The notes below the pieces were generated by a model, which saw nothing but the letters and a program-made list of their open reading frames with translations, was not told where the DNA came from and did not search any database. Below are positions 36,607 through 48,932 of a DNA stretch of 64,000 nucleotides, piece after piece. The first letter of the stretch is position 1, and each line of letters opens with the position of its first letter. Both the position numbers and the translations under genes were made by a program. The stretch comes from Xiphydria camelus. Taxonomy: Eukaryota; Arthropoda; Insecta; Hymenoptera; Xiphydriidae. The stretch spans positions 17,868,427 through 17,932,426 of the forward strand of contig OY783193.1 of assembly GCA_963678675.1 (NCBI GenBank). The letters are read 5' to 3'.

Positions 36607-37447
36607 CGAGCGTTCACATTTTACTATGATTCTACATTTTACTTAGAAAAAAAAACACGACAAAAAGAGGAACTGCACAAGTGGCGGGATTTCAAGGTCG
36701 GTTGGATACTTATAGAGAGAGAGAGTGTGGTTACTTTGCTTCTTTTATACCTATAGGATTGAAAGTATATTGCGGTTTTGAGAAAGCTGTTGTTGTCTTG
36801 CCACTTTCTCAGTTATAATATTTACTGTAAAATAGTAACTTAAAGGTCATCAAATGTATTTAACACGACGTGGATAGTATCGCGATGTTTCATATTTTAC
36901 AATATCGAGTCGGTTACTCTGAAGGAGGAGGTAGGTACTTATTACAATATAATAAAGTCATGCCGCTTGTGTCGATTGGTAATTAATTATATTTATACTG
37001 AATATAATAACGATTATTAATTACCAGAGGGAGCTCAAACTGATAATGAAACTCGCCTCAGGCACAAAACATGTTCCTGTAAAATAGTGTGCTTCATGAT
37101 CAACCTTAGGACGCACTGACTAGCTTTATTTTCATCAATTATACATATCCGAGTGATCGAACTTTGTTCAGCTTCACCATCTTTGAATCAGTATTGACGA
37201 ATATTTTCAAAATAATTCCAATCGTATATTTTTCTACAATTGATTATATTATTTATTGAGCAGGTAACAAATACTTTTACTCATAACCTATTACCTACTA
37301 AATTAATTATTAAATCCAAATTGATTTTGTATTACTTAAATAAATATTTCTAAATTCGAAATAAATAAAAATTAATAACCGTATTTTGATAAATGTCTTT
37401 TCTGATCGAATGAATTTCATTGAAATTGCATACAGGGTCTTCGTAAA
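36607..37447. other. sgl 3' UTR and downstream spacer
   Basis: The likely 3' UTR extends to the AATAAA at 36951-36956. The remainder is AT-rich with no feature recognised; a short GA run lies at 36713-36725. Confidence 0.5.
36951..36956 (+). terminator. Candidate sgl poly(A) signal
   Basis: AATAAA 345 bases after the stop codon, the first clear hexamer on the plus strand. Confidence 0.45.
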
Positions 37448-39065
37448 TATGAGCCCCACAGAGCAATATGCTACAGTAAACCCGCATTTTGCTCGAATAG
37501 TTTTTAAGTGCTCAGCTTCGAGCGAACGAAGACTAATAGCCCATGATCAATAGATTGCCGTTTAGTCTACAATAGTATATTGTTATGGGACTTCTGCACG
37601 ACCTTATATAAACTAGGTGATAGGTAAAAAGAAAACATTTTTTAGCATACAATTTTCTTAACTATTTAAAGAAGTCAAAAAAATATTTTTTTTAGTCTTA
37701 GAGGTAATTAAATAATATGACATATGATTCAAAGTTCAGCCAGTGTAAATAAATATTCTGTTTGTTTATAATTAGCAAACTTGATGCCACTAGATGGAAG
37801 GTCAGAAAGGCCATGCCTGTCTGAGATTATTCTGATCCCATTCTATAATAATTGTAAAGTAATAACTAAAAGATGCCTATGTAACCATCATTCTTTACAG
37901 ATGTACGAGTACATACCTATATCATTAAAACTATTTCTTTCGTGCGTTTGTTAAAACTATTACTTTACGCCTATCTATACAAAACATGATGACCCAAAAC
38001 GTATACAGCTCATCATAAATAGGTATTATTGATGTAAAATATATAGATTTAGTGTTATTAAATACTTTATACCCAAAATATTTTATCAGTAATATTTTAT
38101 AATAATAAAATTAAAGGATGATCTTTTTGAACTAGAGATTTTTTTTCGAAAATGGAATCTTAAATATTTATAATTTGTTCTAAAAAACTGCATTTTTGGA
38201 CTATTCCGAGACACGTGCGCATAATGCATATTGCTTTAAATAAATTGTATTCTGTATAAAAAAATGATATTTGATCAATTTTTAGATCACTACGTGACAT
38301 ACTTCTGTGATTTAAAAATGCTATGCTGCATCACATAACTTTATGACTCACTGTGTGTATCTTTTACTAATAATATATCATAAATAATATATTCCGAATA
38401 TTTCAAGAACCGGCTTTTGCCGGTTAACTTTATGAATTTATTATGATTACATACATGGCGCTTGAAGCTTCTTGAATCTATTTTTAAAATTCTGATGATG
38501 TTCACTGATTGACCTTTGAATTATCCACAAAATAGATATGACGTAGATAAAGAAAACAAATCAAGAGACTGTAGTATCTCCTGCAAATAGATATATTGTG
38601 CATTTACCGCAATAACAAAGAGGAGTCAACCGTACATAAAGGGTCATAGTTCAATTGGGCTCTATAGAGCAATATGCTATAATAAACTTTAAACATTATT
38701 GGTCATAAACTGCTGAACGCGCTATATGATCGGTTCTAATGATTTACAGTGATTTATAATCACGCTTTGATGTATTCTGTTTTAATCACTATCAACAATA
38801 TTTTTTTTTAAACTGTCATAGAGTTCTGTAAATCATTGAAATCAATAATATGTGCCCATAATTATGAGTGGTCTAAGTGAACATTTAAAAAAAATGAGTT
38901 TATCAGTTATTAATTTAGTTTAAAATAATGTGGTGTGAAATAACTGATACTCATTTTTTTTAAATTTTGACTTAGACCACTTTCATAATTATGGGCACAT
39001 ATGATGGCCTTAGATCTGCCGTTGTTGAAATAGTACAATATATCGCTTTATGGGGCTCATCTTCA
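37448..39065. mobile_element. Possible degenerate inverted-repeat element
   Basis: ATGAGCCCCACAGAGCAATA at 37448 and a diverged complement (GCTTTATGGGGCTCAT) at about 39046-39062; a related word (GGGCTCTATAGAGCAATATG) occurs at 38658. Coding capacity absent; weakly supported. Confidence 0.35.
38851..38999. mobile_element. MITE with TA duplication
   Basis: Arms of about 65 bp, TGTGCCCATAATTATGAGTG and complement, flanked by TA. Confidence 0.75.
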
Positions 39066-39479
39066 TTGTAAGCCAATATAAAAACCGAGCAATAATGTTA
39101 TATCAAATAAGGCGTATTTCTTGTTATAAAATATAATATGATATACTTTATATCGTATATAGTGTACGAAGTATTCTATTGATAAGATGGTGCTAAATAA
39201 GTTATACCTAGGTACCAATATGAAAACTTATTGTTTCGGGATAGGCGCGATTTTACCGTTATATTTGTATGAATTTAAACACGCCAAGGGATAATGGTTC
39301 TGTCCGATCCGCTTTAAATCATGGAATGTATATAAATGCGAGTATAGTTGAACGATATAAGTGAAATTGACTATTTTGTCATGGAAGTTAAATTAGATTG
39401 AACTTCTGTAGTAAAATAGTAAGTTTTTCGCTCGTACCGTTCAGCTATAGGTATTCTTATTCTATTACGTTCTATAGGA

Positions 39480-40790
39480 TTATTCCATGTCAAATCTATC
39501 ACTTTTTGGAGAAAATTTTCAATTTTTGAAAATTTTGAAAGCTATTATATAAAAGTTATAATACAAGTTTTTAAGAGCAAAAGTTGCAGCTTAATGGAAT
39601 TTGCCATAATCGCGCAGATACATTTAGGTATACATTTTGTACGGAAAATAAGAAATATGGAAAAGATAATAATTAATACCTTTTTTTAAGCAAGAAATTT
39701 TGTGAATCTCTTTTTTTGGGTCTCTAACTCATGTTAGCAAGTAAAATTTTTTAAACAATTAAAATTGCTTTACAATAATTTCTGCCGTTAATACTTGCTC
39801 ATATTATGACTACGTACCATGTAAGGGTATCTATAACATCCATGTTGTTACACAATTAAAATTGTTTAAACAATTAAAATTGCTTAACAAGAATTTCTGG
39901 CATCAATACTTGCTCACGTCTTTGATGCCAGAAATTGTTTTAAAGAAAGTTTAATTGTATAACAACATAGATATTGAAGGTACCCTTACGTGATACGTAG
40001 TCATGCAGTTGAGAGTACGGTCCTAGGTAGTAAAGGGTAGACTGCGGACGAGTAGCCGCACGTGAGAAACGCCAACTACGGAACTGCTGAAGTAACACTT
40101 CGCGCTACTACTAAAATAATTATAAATTTATTTATAAAGTGACCGTGTTTATGATTCGATGATCGGAAAGAACATGAGTGCGGTTACATGCTCTTTTTTT
40201 AGATTTTTAAAAAATAGCAAGATCCGGAAAAAGAGATTTACACAATTGAAGGGTGCCATATGCAAAAAGGTGTAAGTGCCATTTTCAGCAAAATATGGTT
40301 TTCTATTAGAATAGGAAGTATGTGCCACTTTACACTTGAATTATTATTAAAAAATTGTATATCTATATTAGGCAGCATCCAAAACTAAACAGAATTAGAT
40401 GCCTAATACATAACATTAATTTTTTTCATTAAAATTGTTACATTAATTACTCCTGTAAAATTCTTCTGTTTGTACATACCACGTTTTGCATATGGCACCC
40501 TTCAATTATTTGTTTAAAAAAACAGGATTTATTAATTTTTTTCATATCTTATTTTTGTATAAAATATAAACGTTTCCGCAGGAGTATAACAAATTCCATT
40601 AAGCTTCGACTTTTAAGTTTAAAATTATGATTTTTTTAAATGAATTTATTCTAAAACTTCTGTTATAGTTTTCAAAACGTTCAAAAATCGCTTAACATAC
40701 GCATTAGCAATGCAATAGATAATAACATACCCAAATTTGAAGAAACATGAACATTAAATCCAAAAAATTATAGATTTGGCATGGAATGAC
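39480..40790. mobile_element. DNA transposon remnant with TTCCATGTCAAATCTA ends
   Basis: ATTCCATGTCAAATCTATC at 39481 is mirrored by TAGATTTGGCATGGAAT at 40771. The interior is AT-rich and carries a further inverted pair at 39760-39970 (AATTTCTGGCATCAATACTT and complement). No protein. Confidence 0.55.
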
Positions 40791-40861
40791 TGTTATACAA
40801 ACCGTGTCAGAAAATATCATCGCCCGTGAATGTATCGTATACATTTAGTCGTATGCGTGAA

Positions 40862-41195
40862 GCCGGGTCTTCACTGTGCGAAACTCTTTCGCGAAACTGT
40901 TTCGCGAAAATGTTTCGCGAAAATGTTCGGCGAGTGTCGGGACGAAACGTTTCGGGTTCCAGGCGAAAATAAGGTGAGCCGCCGGTTTGCGCGAGACAAT
41001 GATGCCGGCGAAACACACGGTGCACGTTCACACTGGCGGCACTCGGAAGGCGAAGATCTTTGATGCGCGATCGAAAACCGACTGACGTTTGGCTCACTTC
41101 GAAACATACTCGCGAAACAAGTTTCGGGGTGAGTACAAAGTATACACGAGGCGAGACTAGTTTCGCGAAACAGTTTCGCGCAGTGAAGACCCGGC
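40862..41195. mobile_element. MITE with TTTCGCGAAA subterminal motifs
   Basis: Ends GCCGGGTCTTCACTG and complement. Several copies of the 10-bp palindrome TTTCGCGAAA or close variants cluster inside both ends, as do transposase-binding subterminal repeats of hAT-like elements. GC-rich compared with its surroundings. Confidence 0.7.
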
Positions 41196-42009
41196 TTGAG
41201 AAATCTATTATATGTATTTCACATTTATTTACATAAATGTAGTGGTACTCTTGATTCGGATATTGTGTAGCACATGAACATTTTAAATAAACATGATTAC
41301 AAGAGAGCTACATAAATGCAAAATCTATCTTTTCGTATTCTTATCTAGGTAATGCTAGTATGACGTAGTTAATGGACATCTTATGGAAGTTTTATTTAAA
41401 AAATAAAATGGCATGAACCTACCTTTATAATCATATATAACCCTTAATAAATAATTAAAAGGTTTGGGTATTATTTAATTTTTAAATTCGTCAGATTCCT
41501 CTGCCCCACCCATAATATATCAGTCAAATGCTAGTTGGACCACTTGCGAGAAAGTTGAATGGAGCGTCTATCTGGGCAGTATTGTACCGATATACCGAAT
41601 AACCTCATATTATTTTAACTAAACGACTACTGTACCTTCAGTACATTTTTTAAGAACGAGTTTCTCTTCATTTGGTGCAATGTGAATAAATTTTTTATAG
41701 CAATTATATAATGTATGGAAATAGCAAAAATTTTACTCCTAACTCTGCAATAAGTTTTACTAGCGACAACAATTCTATGCTACTACTTCTTTTGTTGTCA
41801 CAGTTACATCTTTTCAGCCGTTTCCGCAAACGAATTTGCTCATCTAGCAAATATTTCTATTAAAATAAACTTAGTTGCGGCCTGTGGAAGGATTTCACTG
41901 AATCTGTAAATCATATTTATTTTTTTCGAAATTTTGATATTTCTTCGCTAATTTTTTACCTTGGCTAACAATAAGATAACTACTATCTTAATATCGCGTG
42001 ACTAATGGT
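41196..42009. other. No gene recognised
   Basis: AT-rich intergenic sequence with no exon, RNA or element that I can support. Confidence 0.4.
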
Positions 42010-42509
42010 GAAAGGGCGTATGCGCAATTTTTTGAAAATTTTTCGATTTTAATGCCAAATCCGCCAAAATAAACGATACTTCAACATTACGTTAATTTTT
42101 TGTTCCATACTATTCTTAGTCGATCTAGCAATACTTTTTTTTATGCAAGTCGACAAAAATGGTTAATGCCAAAAGGGCGTATCCGCCAAAATAAACAATA
42201 TTAACATTGAATTCATTTTTCGTTTCACACTATTCCGAGTCGATCTAGTTATATATTTTTCATACAAAAAAGATCGTTAAAACCAAAAGGGCGTATCCGC
42301 CAAAGTAAACGATACTTCAACATTACGTTAATTTTTTGTTTCATACGATTCTGAGTCGATTTAGTTATACTTTTTTTTATGCAAAAACAAAAAAGGGGTA
42401 CCTAATACCAAAAGGACGTATCCGCCAAAAGTAAAAGTAAAGCTAGATCGACTCAGAATCGTATGAAACAAAAAATTAACGTAATGTTAAAGTACCGTTT
42501 ATTTTGAGG
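42010..42509. repeat. Degenerate ~118-bp tandem repeat with inverted final unit
   Basis: Units share AAAGGGCGTATCCGCCAAA, TTCAACATTACGTTAATTTT and GAGTCGATCTAG words. Starts near 42010, 42170, 42287 and 42410; the last unit ends in an inverted copy of the ACGTTAATTTTTTGTTTCAT block. Confidence 0.7.
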
Positions 42510-42511
42510 TA

Positions 42512-43099
42512 CCGTAAAACGGGGTTACTTTGGCAGATTTTGGGACGTTTTTGAAAATAACTCAAAAAGGATCGCTCATTTTACAAATGTAAAAATTCCG
42601 TTGTAGCAAATACCTCAGTAGCTATTAGCTTCCCAAAATTTGTTCAATAATAATGAAAACTATACCTTAAAAAATTTTATTTTTGGGTGCCAAAGTAGGC
42701 ATTACATTTGGGGTTACTTTGGCAGCTGCATTATTTTGTTCAGAATACCAAAATAGAACTGGTAATTTGTCTACTTTGGCATAAAAAAAAGCCAAATAGC
42801 TTATTCTGAAAGGTTTCCCGAGGAATTTTGTAACGCCAACTCGCTTGGGCTTGAGACATCCCCCCTCTAATGGTTTTTAACAAATTTCCTAGTTGAGCGG
42901 GAGAATAATTGGCGTATGCACGACTGCCCAACCTTTTTACATAATGGCGAGGCATTCTCCTATAGTGTCCTAGACCTGTAACAAAAGAAAGGCTTGTTTG
43001 GAATGAATAAAAATTTAAACAAAAAAAATTCGAAAGAAAAAGGTGAAATAATGTCAAATCTGCCTTTACCTCGCATGCCAAAGTAACCCCGTTTTACTG
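42512..43099. mobile_element. pogo/Tigger-type element, deleted
   Basis: Ends CCGTAAAACGGGGTTACTTT and near-complement, flanked by TA (42510-42511, 43100-43101). It retains only the N-terminal DNA-binding part of a transposase. Confidence 0.8.
42800..42955 (-). pseudogene. pogo transposase N-terminal HTH (psq) fragment
   Basis: From the minus-strand ATG at 42955: MPRHYVKRLGSRAYANYSPA, then LLKTIRGGMSQAQASWRYKI and PRETFQNKL. This matches the Pipsqueak/CENP-B-type helix-turn-helix that opens pogo-class transposases (pattern: basic start, Tyr, then ...A...Y.IPR.T...L). The CENP-B-type second HTH and DDE domain are missing. Confidence 0.8.
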
Positions 43100-43124
43100 T
43101 ACCGGAAAAATGAGAAAAAAAATT

Positions 43125-43640
43125 CTAGTGACATTTGTCAATTACCCTTACGGGTTTTCCGGAACCAGAGGCTAAACTACGAAAAAAGAAGATAAGCCAT
43201 AAAATTCGCAAATAACGTTGCATTCGGAGAAAGAAATGAAATTTCAAAGAAAGTCGCCGCTAGAGAATTTCGTAAAAGAATGACTACTGATTTATTTCGA
43301 TCCGATGGCTAGTTTCTTTTGTACAACGTGTCAAAGTAGAAAATTAGTGAAAAGATAGTAATTTCATCATAATTCTGAAAGAAGTCGCCACTAGAGAAGT
43401 GAAAAATAAACAAAACCTGTAGCGGCATTTTTAAATAACCCCCCTTTGCGGTTTTCCGGAACAAGGTGATAAACTACAAAGAAAATAGAAAGGTCATAAA
43501 TCCGCAAGTAACGTTGCATCCAGGGAAAGAAACGAAATTTAAAAGATAGTCGCAACTAAAGAATTTCATAATAAACAAAAATTACTACTGGCTTTATTCG
43601 ATAATGGCTAGTTTGTTTTGTACAATGTGCCAAATATATA
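43125..43640. repeat. Direct duplication, ~300-bp period
   Basis: Blocks such as GGTTTTCCGGAAC, AACGTTGCATYC and ATGGCTAGTTTSTTTTGTAC recur in the same order at about 43150-43330 and 43450-43630 with substantial divergence. Confidence 0.65.
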
Positions 43641-44029
43641 GCTGTTATTTTCTGCAATCTCAAGCTTCATATAATTTTTACAACCATTTACTACGAACTA
43701 CTTTCCTTATTCCGTTAATATCGATCAATAAATCGTAAAAGTTTGATATTTTTTGGAATAGGATAAAGAGATGTAGGTAAGTAATTGTAGGAGAGAGAGA
43801 AGTTCTAATTTTTACAACTATTTATTACAAACTACAGTGGGGATCCAAGAATTTGGGCACCCAGAAATTTGGACCCAGAAAGTATATCGAACAATATTAG
43901 ACACGTGTTTCGGCTTTTTCTTTAGTGGGCCTTTGTTTCGAGGAAAAAATGTTATCAAAATCACGTCGGGCGCGCGTTCCAAGTGTCTCCGGGATTGGCA
44001 TATATTATGTCACCAATGCTTCGATAGCG

Positions 44030-44637
44030 CAACGGTTAAGTTGCCGGGCTGGAAGTCTCGATGTCACGGGTTCAATTCTTGTTGGTTTTTTTTTTAACTT
44101 TTTTTATTCGATTACAACCCCTTCTCTCTCTCTTCTCTCTTCTCTTGTTATAGAAAGTGGTTCACATTATCGAATAAAATAAGAGTTTCAATTTTTAAAA
44201 ATAGTTTTACGTTATTTTCTTCCTCGTTGAGGTGAACCAATATTATTTGTAAGAACAGTTGGAAACATCGTTGCATTTTTTTTATTCTTACATTTCGTCA
44301 TGGGAATTTTTGGCTGCCGAAGATTTTGTACATGATTTTGGATGATAATTGTCGAAAAAACATTTAAAGCACACCGTATTTTGACACCATGAGCATTTGA
44401 CGAATGGGACTTTGCCACGCGCTCATTTACACTTTAAAAACGTTATGGGAAAGCAAATTTCATTTCATTGAGGAAGAAAATAACGTAAAATTATGAAAAA
44501 AAAAATTGAAACTTATTTTATTCCATAATGTAAACCACTTTCTATAACAAGAAGGGGTTGTAATCGAATAAAAAAAGTTTAAAAAACCAACAAGAATTGA
44601 ACCCGCGACATCGAGACTCCCAGCCCGGCAACTTAAT
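44030..44637. mobile_element. tRNA-like inverted arms around a piggyBac fragment
   Basis: The left arm (44030-44231) begins with tRNA-like AGCGCAACGGTTAAGTTGCC and GGGTTCAATTCTTG (A- and B-box-like) and continues through GTTATAGAAAGTGGTTYACA to TTATTTTCTTCC. The right arm (44467-44637) is the same sequence inverted. The 235-bp spacer encodes a piggyBac cysteine-rich domain. The arms look like a tRNA-derived SINE copied head-to-head, or a fold-back element that absorbed one. Confidence 0.65.
44250..44410 (-). pseudogene. piggyBac transposase C-terminal Cys-rich domain
   Basis: Minus strand: VPFVKCSWCQNTVCFKCFFD then NYHPKSC, with C-x2-C...C-x2-C...H-x3-C spacing of the piggyBac C-terminal zinc-binding domain that contacts the terminal repeats. 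A stop follows a short tail. The DDE core is absent. Confidence 0.7.
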
Positions 44638-45040
44638 TTTTTTTTTTTAGAAATAAACATTTATTGAGTTTTACCTACAGTGTAACAGATTATGGATATA
44701 AATATCATTTCGTAACAAAAAAAACATTGTGAGCATCCTTTATAACTATTTGCATATCAAATAACGAAGTACTTATTCCTGCGATATAGAAAATTTCAGT
44801 CTTCAACGATTGTTATAATCCTACGAATATAACATTAATAAAATATATCGTTTGTCGTCGAACCGGATGGACATTACTAGTTATCTAATATCTTGGGTTT
44901 CAAATATCAAATTTCTGGTATTATGATATTTTCCTTATCTTATACTAATGAGTTAAGATATTTACATTATATGTACAACGGGAGAGGGGGGATACTAGGA
45001 AAGAGGAAAGGGGCGGGGTAGTAGTGAGTCTTGGGTTAAA

Positions 45041-46114
45041 GGTCCAGATACACATGCTAGTTTCGAGCACGCAAGCATGCTTTTTTCGAGGAAGTGCTCC
45101 TAGTAGCATGTGTATCCAAGCCTTGCTCGTATCGAGCATGCTTGAAATAAGCATGCTCACAAATCGACCGACGGTTGATTTTCGAGCATGCTTCCTGAGG
45201 CGGGGGTGAAAAAGGGAATGGTTATAAGCAAGTGTAGACGGTATTTGGTAATGAACATGCTCATATCCGTCGCGTCTAGTTGAACATAATAAAAAATTTA
45301 TTTGAGATGAAGAGGAATTTATTCTCATTGAATAAGACTCTATTTGAATTAGATAAATTATCTACTACGTTCGTACTCGATTAAAAAGATATGCAAAACA
45401 TTAATTTAATGTAAATAGACTTTTCTTTGATGTAAATAAATATCTATTTATCTCAAATACATTTTTGTCTTATATATATATAGGTTTGTATTTAACTAGA
45501 CCTCTTCCCTCAGAGTACTTGATTATGGCGAAAGAAATGTTTCTTTGGGCCAAGTAAATATTCATTAGCTATTACTCTATTTTTGTTTGAATGAAAGAGA
45601 CATTGTAATAATTAATATTATATTTACTTGGCCTAACAAAATATTTTTTCTGCCGTAATCAATTATACATTTATTAACTGCAAATAAACTCTTTTCTCAG
45701 TATATGAAGTAACTTTGATCTTTGATCGCTAAACTGACCAATTTCTAGAAAATCATAAACAGAATCAAGGAATTTTACTTCCAAATTTGACTGTGATAAA
45801 AAATTAATCGCTGTTTCTCAGAATGTGACATACATTACAAATTATATTTCCTCTTTTATCTTTGAGCGCGATAGCAAATATTCGCCAGTTGCAGTTTTTC
45901 ACGAATTACAGCCTGCCTACTACGGACAGCCTCCTAGTAAATAGCATGTGTATTCGAGTGCATGCTTATTTAGAAGCACGCTTAAAAGTAGCATGCTTAT
46001 ATCGAGCAAGTGTAGCAGTTAAAAGAGCATGCTTCTTTTAAGCATGCTCATAAGCATGCTTTTTTACTAGCATGCTCATAAGCATGTTTTTTTACTAGCA
46101 TGTGTATCTGGACC
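45041..46114. mobile_element. Element with AGCATGCT subterminal repeats
   Basis: Ends GGTCCAGATACACATGCTAG and complement, next to TTAA (45036-45039, 46115-46118; a TAA duplication is equally possible). About 15 AGCATGCT/AAGCATGC words are packed in the outer 170 bp of each end. Interior AT-rich, no protein. Confidence 0.75.
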
Positions 46115-46137
46115 TTAATCCCTAGACAGCAGTAGCG

Positions 46138-46810
46138 CTAATGTGGAATATTGGGGGCAGTGAGTTCCGATAGGCTGCCTCCGTTAGTTGCGACGCCCGG
46201 CGAATCGTTTCGGTCCGAATTATCGTCTTTGGATTTCTCTGAGGTCTGGGCTCAGGTTATTCAGTCTGATTTTCAGGTCTGCGATATCTTTTGCGTCGTC
46301 GTCCAGCCACCAGTATTTCCCCTGGGTTCTGGCAGGGTTGACGAAGTCTATGGTCTGGACTGAGCGAGAGTATTTGAGTTGTGCTTGCATGTAGCTTGAG
46401 GTGGAAGTGTCTTGTTGCACTGGTGCCTTCCCCAGTGGTACAGTACAGGAGCGTTGTTGCGGTCTTGTATATACCCAAGCCTGTCAAAGTGGGTGAACGC
46501 TTGTGGCTGGATGAAGCCCGTAGTGGCCGCTCTATTTGCTATTATTGGGTCTACGTTTCTTAGTTGTTGTATCGCGGGGTTATCGATGCTCCCCATTTGT
46601 TGGAAATATCGTCTGATTAAGTTGATGATAAAGTTGTCGATTCTCGGGATGTTCGCTTCCTCATATAGCTTTCTGTTGCTGATCATCTTTTTATATTGTG
46701 ACCTCGCGTCTCTATTGATCCAGAGGCACGCTCTTAGGCATTGCCTTTCAAACTTCCTCAGCTTTTCAATTTGTGAAGCGCTCGAGTTCCACCAAATCGG
46801 TGAGACACTT
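46138..46810 (-). pseudogene. jockey-clade retrotransposon 3' fragment
   Basis: On the minus strand, words typical of the region after reverse transcriptase in jockey-like elements: WNSSASQIEKLRKFERQCLR, ACLWINRDARSQYKKMISNR, FIINLIRRYF, TGFIQPQAFTHFDRLGYIQD, RTQGKYWWLDDDAKDIADLK. Frames are broken near 46390 and 46700. Strongly 5'-truncated, as usual for LINEs. Confidence 0.8.
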
Positions 46811-47402
46811 GGAACGCGCGCGCTACGCGATTTTCAAAAATTTTTTTCTTCGAAACAAAGGCCCACTAAAGAAAAAGCCGAAACACGTGTCTAATATTTT
46901 TCGATATACTTTCACCAAAAAAATTCTCAAGGCAAAATCGATTTGACATCTGCCGGAGTCCCCTTGTTAGTCTCCATCACAAAATCGATACGGGTAGGTA
47001 TTCTCCAGAGACTAAGTCCCACCGAACAAGAAAATTAAGTTCTGATCGAATTAAGCTGAATTCTGGGTTGCTCCCTGATAATTCTGAAGATTTCCTAGTT
47101 TTTTCAAGATACGCGTAGTAGTGAAGTTATGCCATTAGAAAAACTTAATATTAATGGTAAAAATCTTAAATAGTGGAATTTGACGCCGAGACCTACTGAG
47201 AACTGTAGAACTATTCACAAACTACCCAGAATTATCAAAAAATTTGGATTGTTTAAAAAATGGAGTGCTGGTGCAATTTTTCAAGTATAAAAAAATGTTT
47301 CTTTTGCAGAACTTTTTATAAAAATTATAGACAACTGTAGAACTATTGTAAAACCACCAGTAAATGCAAGAAAATATAATTTTTATTTCGAAATGGGTTG
47401 CC

Positions 47403-47485
47403 ACGTGAAGTTAGCACCCCATCGAAGGAACACAGAACTCTAATAATTTTTCAAACATTTTCAAGATGGGGTGCTAATTTCACGT
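47403..47485. repeat. Short inverted repeat
   Basis: ACGTGAAGTTAGCACCCCAT at 47403 and a near-complement ending at 47485, 37-bp loop. Confidence 0.6.
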
Positions 47486-47595
47486 ATACCTTTCCTGAAG
47501 ACATTATTTTTCGATTTTAATCTTATGACAGTGCCGGTAGATAAGAGGCTCTTCACTAAACAGGCATTGTGGAAGATAAATTACATAACATAACA

Positions 47596-47995
47596 TTGGG
47601 CATGTTCACGATTTTTTTTTTGCTAATTCGTTAATACTTTTTGTGCTTATTAATAAGATGTGTTTATTTTCTTTTTCTGAGCACTAATTTCTTTTTTTTT
47701 AATGTTTAAAGTTTGACTTCGATTCAAACGAAATCCTTAGTGACGTCACTAAAGCCATTGGCAAGGGCCCAAACCCGGGTTTGTGAATGGTCGAGAATCT
47801 GTTGCCCGACTCTGATTGGTCAGTTAAAATGGCGATGAAAGTGCGACGCTTTAAAACGAATGCCTTTTTTAACATCTCAAAAATAATGGAAAAACATTTT
47901 TTTAATGACCCATTTTTTACCTACATTACTTTAATACCCTAATCTTCCGATTCATGCACTTTAAACAGTTGTACAAAAAGTTGTGAACATGCCCT
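47596..47995. mobile_element. MITE with GGGCATGTTCACGA ends
   Basis: GGGCATGTTCACGATTTTT near 47598 and AAAAAGTTGTGAACATGCCC near 47977 are inverted. Noncoding. Confidence 0.55.
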
Positions 47996-47996
47996 T

Positions 47997-48741
47997 TTCG
48001 TTCCAACTAACATGAGAACTGGTTCTGAACTCGGCGGAGTGTGCGCAGTCTGACTTAGCCGTTCCAACAAACACAGAACTGGTTCTGGAACGATTCCAAA
48101 GAGCGTTCCAACTAAACTGCGAACTGTAACAGAACGGTTCTAGAACGGTAATTCCAGTCCCTAGTTCTGAGTTGGGACGATTTTCTAGCCCACGCGTAGT
48201 AAGGCGCGAGACGCGCTCTATTTGAATCGGTGAGTCCAAGAACAGTACAAATGCATAAAGATAGTTTCGAGAAAAAATGAAAAAACATAATAACTTCACA
48301 ATGAGTTAATGGCCATGATATGAAAGTTGTGATAACTTTTTAGGTAAATGATAATTGAAAATAAAAAATCCGAAAAAATCACTCCCCTCCAAGTTATAGA
48401 AGGAAAAAATGTATGCACTCTCTCTTGTACTCTTTTTGGACTCATCTTTCTTTTTCTGCTTTTTTGAATGTTTGTGCATGATAAGCTCTTGAAAAATGTA
48501 ATGTTTTTTACGTTTCAACAATTAGTTGAACTCACACATCCGCTTAGGATAATCCGTGATTTTCCGCAAAATGTATACAAAAGGTGGACAAGCCTCCCTG
48601 TGCTGTATGCGATCCTGTGTTCCAACACATCCCATGAATTCAGTTCTAGAACGCATCTGACTGGCGCATGCGCATTAAATAATTCTTAACTAGTTCCAGG
48701 ACGGTTCTAGAACTGTCCTAAAATGCTTGTTGGAACGAACC
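47997..48741. mobile_element. Element with TTCGTTCCAAC ends and AGAACTGGTTCT motifs
   Basis: Ends CGTTCCAACTAAC / GTTGGAACG. Many AGAACTGGTTCTGAAC or TTCTAGAAC words crowd both ends, an hAT-like subterminal pattern. Interior noncoding. Confidence 0.6.
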
Positions 48742-48932
48742 TAGTAAAACCTGGGTGAACAACTTATCTGGTCTCCTTTGTTTTCCTTCAAAGGAGATAA
48801 TCATTGTGGTACTTCAATATCTGTTTCTGCTTCTATTACACTGTTTACAAGATACTAACAGCCACGATATTGAACCAAATCGTCCGACGATTACGTATTT
48901 GAGAGCAAAGTACCGAATATTCTATCCTCTTA

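Larger units (their letters stand above)
43835..46925. mobile_element. Tc1-like element remnant, heavily nested
   Basis: The left end CAGTGGGGATCCAAGAATTT is preceded by TA. About 125 bp from the left (TTAGACACGTGTTTCGGCTT; GGGCCTTTGTTTCGAGGAA) reappears inverted at 46805-46915. The extreme right terminus has decayed. Between the ends lie a SINE/piggyBac inverted structure, the AGCATGCT element and a retrotransposon fragment. Confidence 0.55.

Noticed and set aside
42010..42509. CRISPR-like array
   Set aside because: Units are long, degenerate and AT-rich with an inverted last unit, in a eukaryotic genome; no spacers.
44022..44093. Functional tRNA gene
   Set aside because: Only the promoter boxes look tRNA-like; flanks do not form a cloverleaf and the same sequence recurs inverted 500 bp away.
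46412..46894. 160-codon plus-strand frame
   Set aside because: Shadow of the minus-strand jockey-like fragment, whose protein motifs are clear.
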